Source: Anaerostipes sp.
GTDB lineage: Bacteria; Bacillota; Clostridia; Lachnospirales; Lachnospiraceae
NCBI RefSeq assembly: GCF_018381315.1
Contig: NZ_JAGZSD010000025.1
Location: 1 to 42,867 of the forward strand
Direction: 5' to 3'
DNA length: 42,867 bases
A model generated the notes under the pieces. It saw only the letters and a list, made by a program, of their open reading frames with translations. It was not told the origin of the DNA and did not search any database. Every line of letters begins with the position of its first letter. Positions within the stretch are counted from its first letter, which is position 1. Shown piece by piece: positions 41,528 to 42,867 of the stretch. A program made the position numbers and the translations under genes.

Positions 41528-42668
41528 GATTTTCTCTGCACCTCCACAGCCGCATGACCTGCTCCACTGCAGCCGTCATATTTTTCTTTGCATTTTCAGT
41601 CTCCATTGCTGTCTCTATAGATGATGCCTCTCTTAAAATGGGGAAAAATGCATCAATTCCATGCCTGTTGCATTCTGAGGCATCGTCTGCTGCACACCCT
41701 GCAAAAGCAACGACAGGCTTTCCATACTTTTTTGCCAGCTTTGCCACTCCAGCCGGAGCTTTTCCCATTACAGTCTGGGCATCCAGCCGTCCTTCTCCGG
41801 TGATGACCAGATCTGCCTTCCGGATATATTGTTCCAGTTCTGTTTCTTTCAGGACGATGGTAATTCCTGATTCCAAAACTGCATTTGTAAATGTGAGAAA
41901 TGCAAATCCCAGCCCTCCGGCGGCCCCTGTTCCCGGCTGTGAAGGATCGGCCCTGACAAACGTTTCCCCTGCCAGATCAGCATAATGCTTCAGCCATTGA
42001 TCCATAGCTTTAATCATAGAGGGATCTGCCCCCTTCTGCGGCCCGAACACCGCACTGCATCCCTGATCCCCGCACAAAGGATTGGTCACGTCACAGGCTA
42101 TTTGGAATTCACATTCCTTTAACTCCGGCAGAACCCGGGCATCCGAAATGGATTCCAGTTCTGAAAGCCCTTTGGCTCCCGGCGAAACCTGTTCTCCCCG
42201 GCCGTTTAAAAATCCATACCCCAACGCCTGCAGCATACCGATCCCGCCGTCATTGGTGGCACTTCCTCCTATCCCCACAATAAACCGGCGGCACCCCTTT
42301 GATATGGCATCCCTGATCACTTCTCCTACGCCATAGGTTGTTGTAAACAGCGGATTTCTCTCCTTTTCCGAAATCAGAGTGATCCCTGCTGCACCGGACA
42401 TCTCAAGGACAGCCGTACCTGACTTTTCTATAATTCCATAACAGCACTCCACAGGACGTCCAAGAGGTCCCGTAACCGTGATCTTTTCCCTTCTGCCTCC
42501 CATTCCGCAGACAAGTGCTTCCACTGTACCTTCTCCGCCGTCCGCAAGGGGCCGGACCCATACATCTGCCTCCGGATACACCCTCAAAATGCCATCCAAA
42601 ACAGCTTTTCCTGCCTGCGCCGAAGTCAGGCTTCCTTTCAAAGAATCCACTGCCACTGCTACTTTCAA
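41514..42668 (-). CDS. Glycerate 2-kinase (GarK/GlxK type)
   Basis: A 384-residue glycerate kinase phosphorylating D-glycerate to phosphoglycerate, feeding glycolysis. Typical segments: VAVDSLKGSLTSAQAG, PLADGGEGTVEALV, GIGGSATNDGGIGMLQALG and VITGEGRLDAQTVMGKAP. The start is TTG at 42668 with AGGAGG nine bases upstream. First gene of a four-gene operon; the downstream genes do not point to glyoxylate metabolism. Confidence 0.92.
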   Translation of the reverse strand: MKVAVAVDSLKGSLTSAQAGKAVLDGILRVYPEADVWVRPLADGGEGTVEALVCGMGGRREKITVTGPLGRPVECCYGIIEKSGTAVLEMSGAAGITLISEKERNPLFTTTYGVGEVIRDAISKGCRRFIVGIGGSATNDGGIGMLQALGYGFLNGRGEQVSPGAKGLSELESISDARVLPELKECEFQIACDVTNPLCGDQGCSAVFGPQKGADPSMIKAMDQWLKHYADLAGETFVRADPSQPGTGAAGGLGFAFLTFTNAVLESGITIVLKETELEQYIRKADLVITGEGRLDAQTVMGKAPAGVAKLAKKYGKPVVAFAGCAADDASECNRHGIDAFFPILREASSIETAMETENAKKNMTAAVEQVMRLWRCRENHERK

Positions 42669-42719
42669 CTGCCCTCGCCTCCTGTCAAATAGAAAAATTT
42701 ATGATAATATCTCATCTCG

Positions 42720-42748
42720 ATTATACATGATCGTACACAGCACGTCCA
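42720..42748 (-). promoter_or_regulatory. Glycerate kinase operon promoter
   Basis: On the minus strand TGGACG (42743-42748), 17 bases, TATAAT (42720-42725), preceded by a TG-like extension. About 52 bases before the TTG start. Confidence 0.6.
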
Positions 42749-42772
42749 TTCAAAGGATTTGAAATACAATGA

Positions 42773-42839
42773 CATTTTGACCAGTTCTCCGGCTTGCTGT
42801 CTCAGGAATGTAAGATTTTCTAACTTTCAGCAAAGTCTC
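42773..42839 (-). repeat. Right copy of the window-end inverted repeat
   Basis: Read on the minus strand it starts GAGACTTTGCTGAAAG and ends GAACTGGTCAAAATG, matching 30-96 on the plus strand with equal spacing between the two conserved blocks. No gene is recognised here. Confidence 0.55.
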
Positions 42840-42867
42840 TCCGGCGGCCCGTTCGGAACTCGCTGAC

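Noticed and set aside
1..42867. CRISPR arrays, tRNA or rRNA genes, insertion sequences, integrases
   Set aside because: No regularly spaced direct repeats, no recognisable RNA-gene cores and no transposase or integrase motifs were found on either strand.

Overview
The window looks like a chromosomal segment of a strictly anaerobic, spore-forming Firmicute of the Clostridia, most likely Lachnospiraceae. Reasons: near-universal AGGAGG-type ribosome binding sites with ATG/GTG/TTG starts, an [FeFe]-hydrogenase, an EFR1-type flavodoxin-ferredoxin, PTS-based sugar uptake, and spore-surface-like genes with candidate late mother-cell promoters. Genus assignment is not possible by reading alone. There are 37 protein genes that I accept, no rRNA, tRNA or CRISPR, and no transposase or integrase.

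Layout. 1-5.3 kb: a BclA-C-terminal-like spore-surface protein, then a cation-diffusion-facilitator / heterodimeric ABC exporter operon. 5.4-8.8 kb: a ferritin-like di-iron protein, a metallo-beta-lactamase-fold hydrolase coupled to an EFR1 ferredoxin, and a lipoprotein behind a BlaI/CopY-type operator. 8.9-16.2 kb: zinc alcohol dehydrogenase and amidohydrolase (convergent), an NADH-oxidase-like flavoprotein followed by an [FeFe]-hydrogenase, undecaprenyl-diphosphatase, a TfoX C-terminal-like protein, and a divergent MerR / carboxymuconolactone-decarboxylase pair with a textbook MerR promoter.

16.3-23.6 kb is the most interesting part: a glucitol-family PTS in four separate polypeptides (IIA, a IIC-type membrane subunit, IIB, IIC), an Fe-ADH/glycerol-1-phosphate-dehydrogenase-like enzyme, a NagB-type glucosamine-6-phosphate deaminase and a GutM homologue. 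It is bracketed by two closely related GntR/HutC regulators and an aldose-1-epimerase-like gene. A repeated palindrome (TGGACATGTCCA type) sits at the promoters of nagB, the second GntR gene and gutM. The absence of a sorbitol-6-phosphate dehydrogenase and presence of NagB suggest, as inference only, uptake of an amino-sugar alcohol or other non-sorbitol substrate that ends as glucosamine-6-phosphate and then fructose-6-phosphate.

23.8-31.2 kb: a 964-residue beta-helix/InlB-repeat protein without a signal peptide, and a trehalose module (treP EIIBCA, treC, divergent treR) with three TreR-like operators. 31.3-36.5 kb: an AraC/GyrI-like regulator, an OpuF-type quaternary-amine ABC transporter preceded by a flavin/ferredoxin protein, a TIGR04076 protein and pyridoxamine kinase. 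36.5-42.7 kb: an orphan cytosolic hybrid histidine kinase, then a glycerate kinase-methyltransferase-TIGR04076-pentapeptide operon.

Three genes spread over the window (BclA-like, ferritin-like, beta-helix) share an AC-N16/17-CATA promoter architecture typical of the late mother-cell sigma factor SigK (or SigE), which ties them to the spore surface. The two ends of the window carry related sequence in inverted orientation, which may mark a dispersed repeat.
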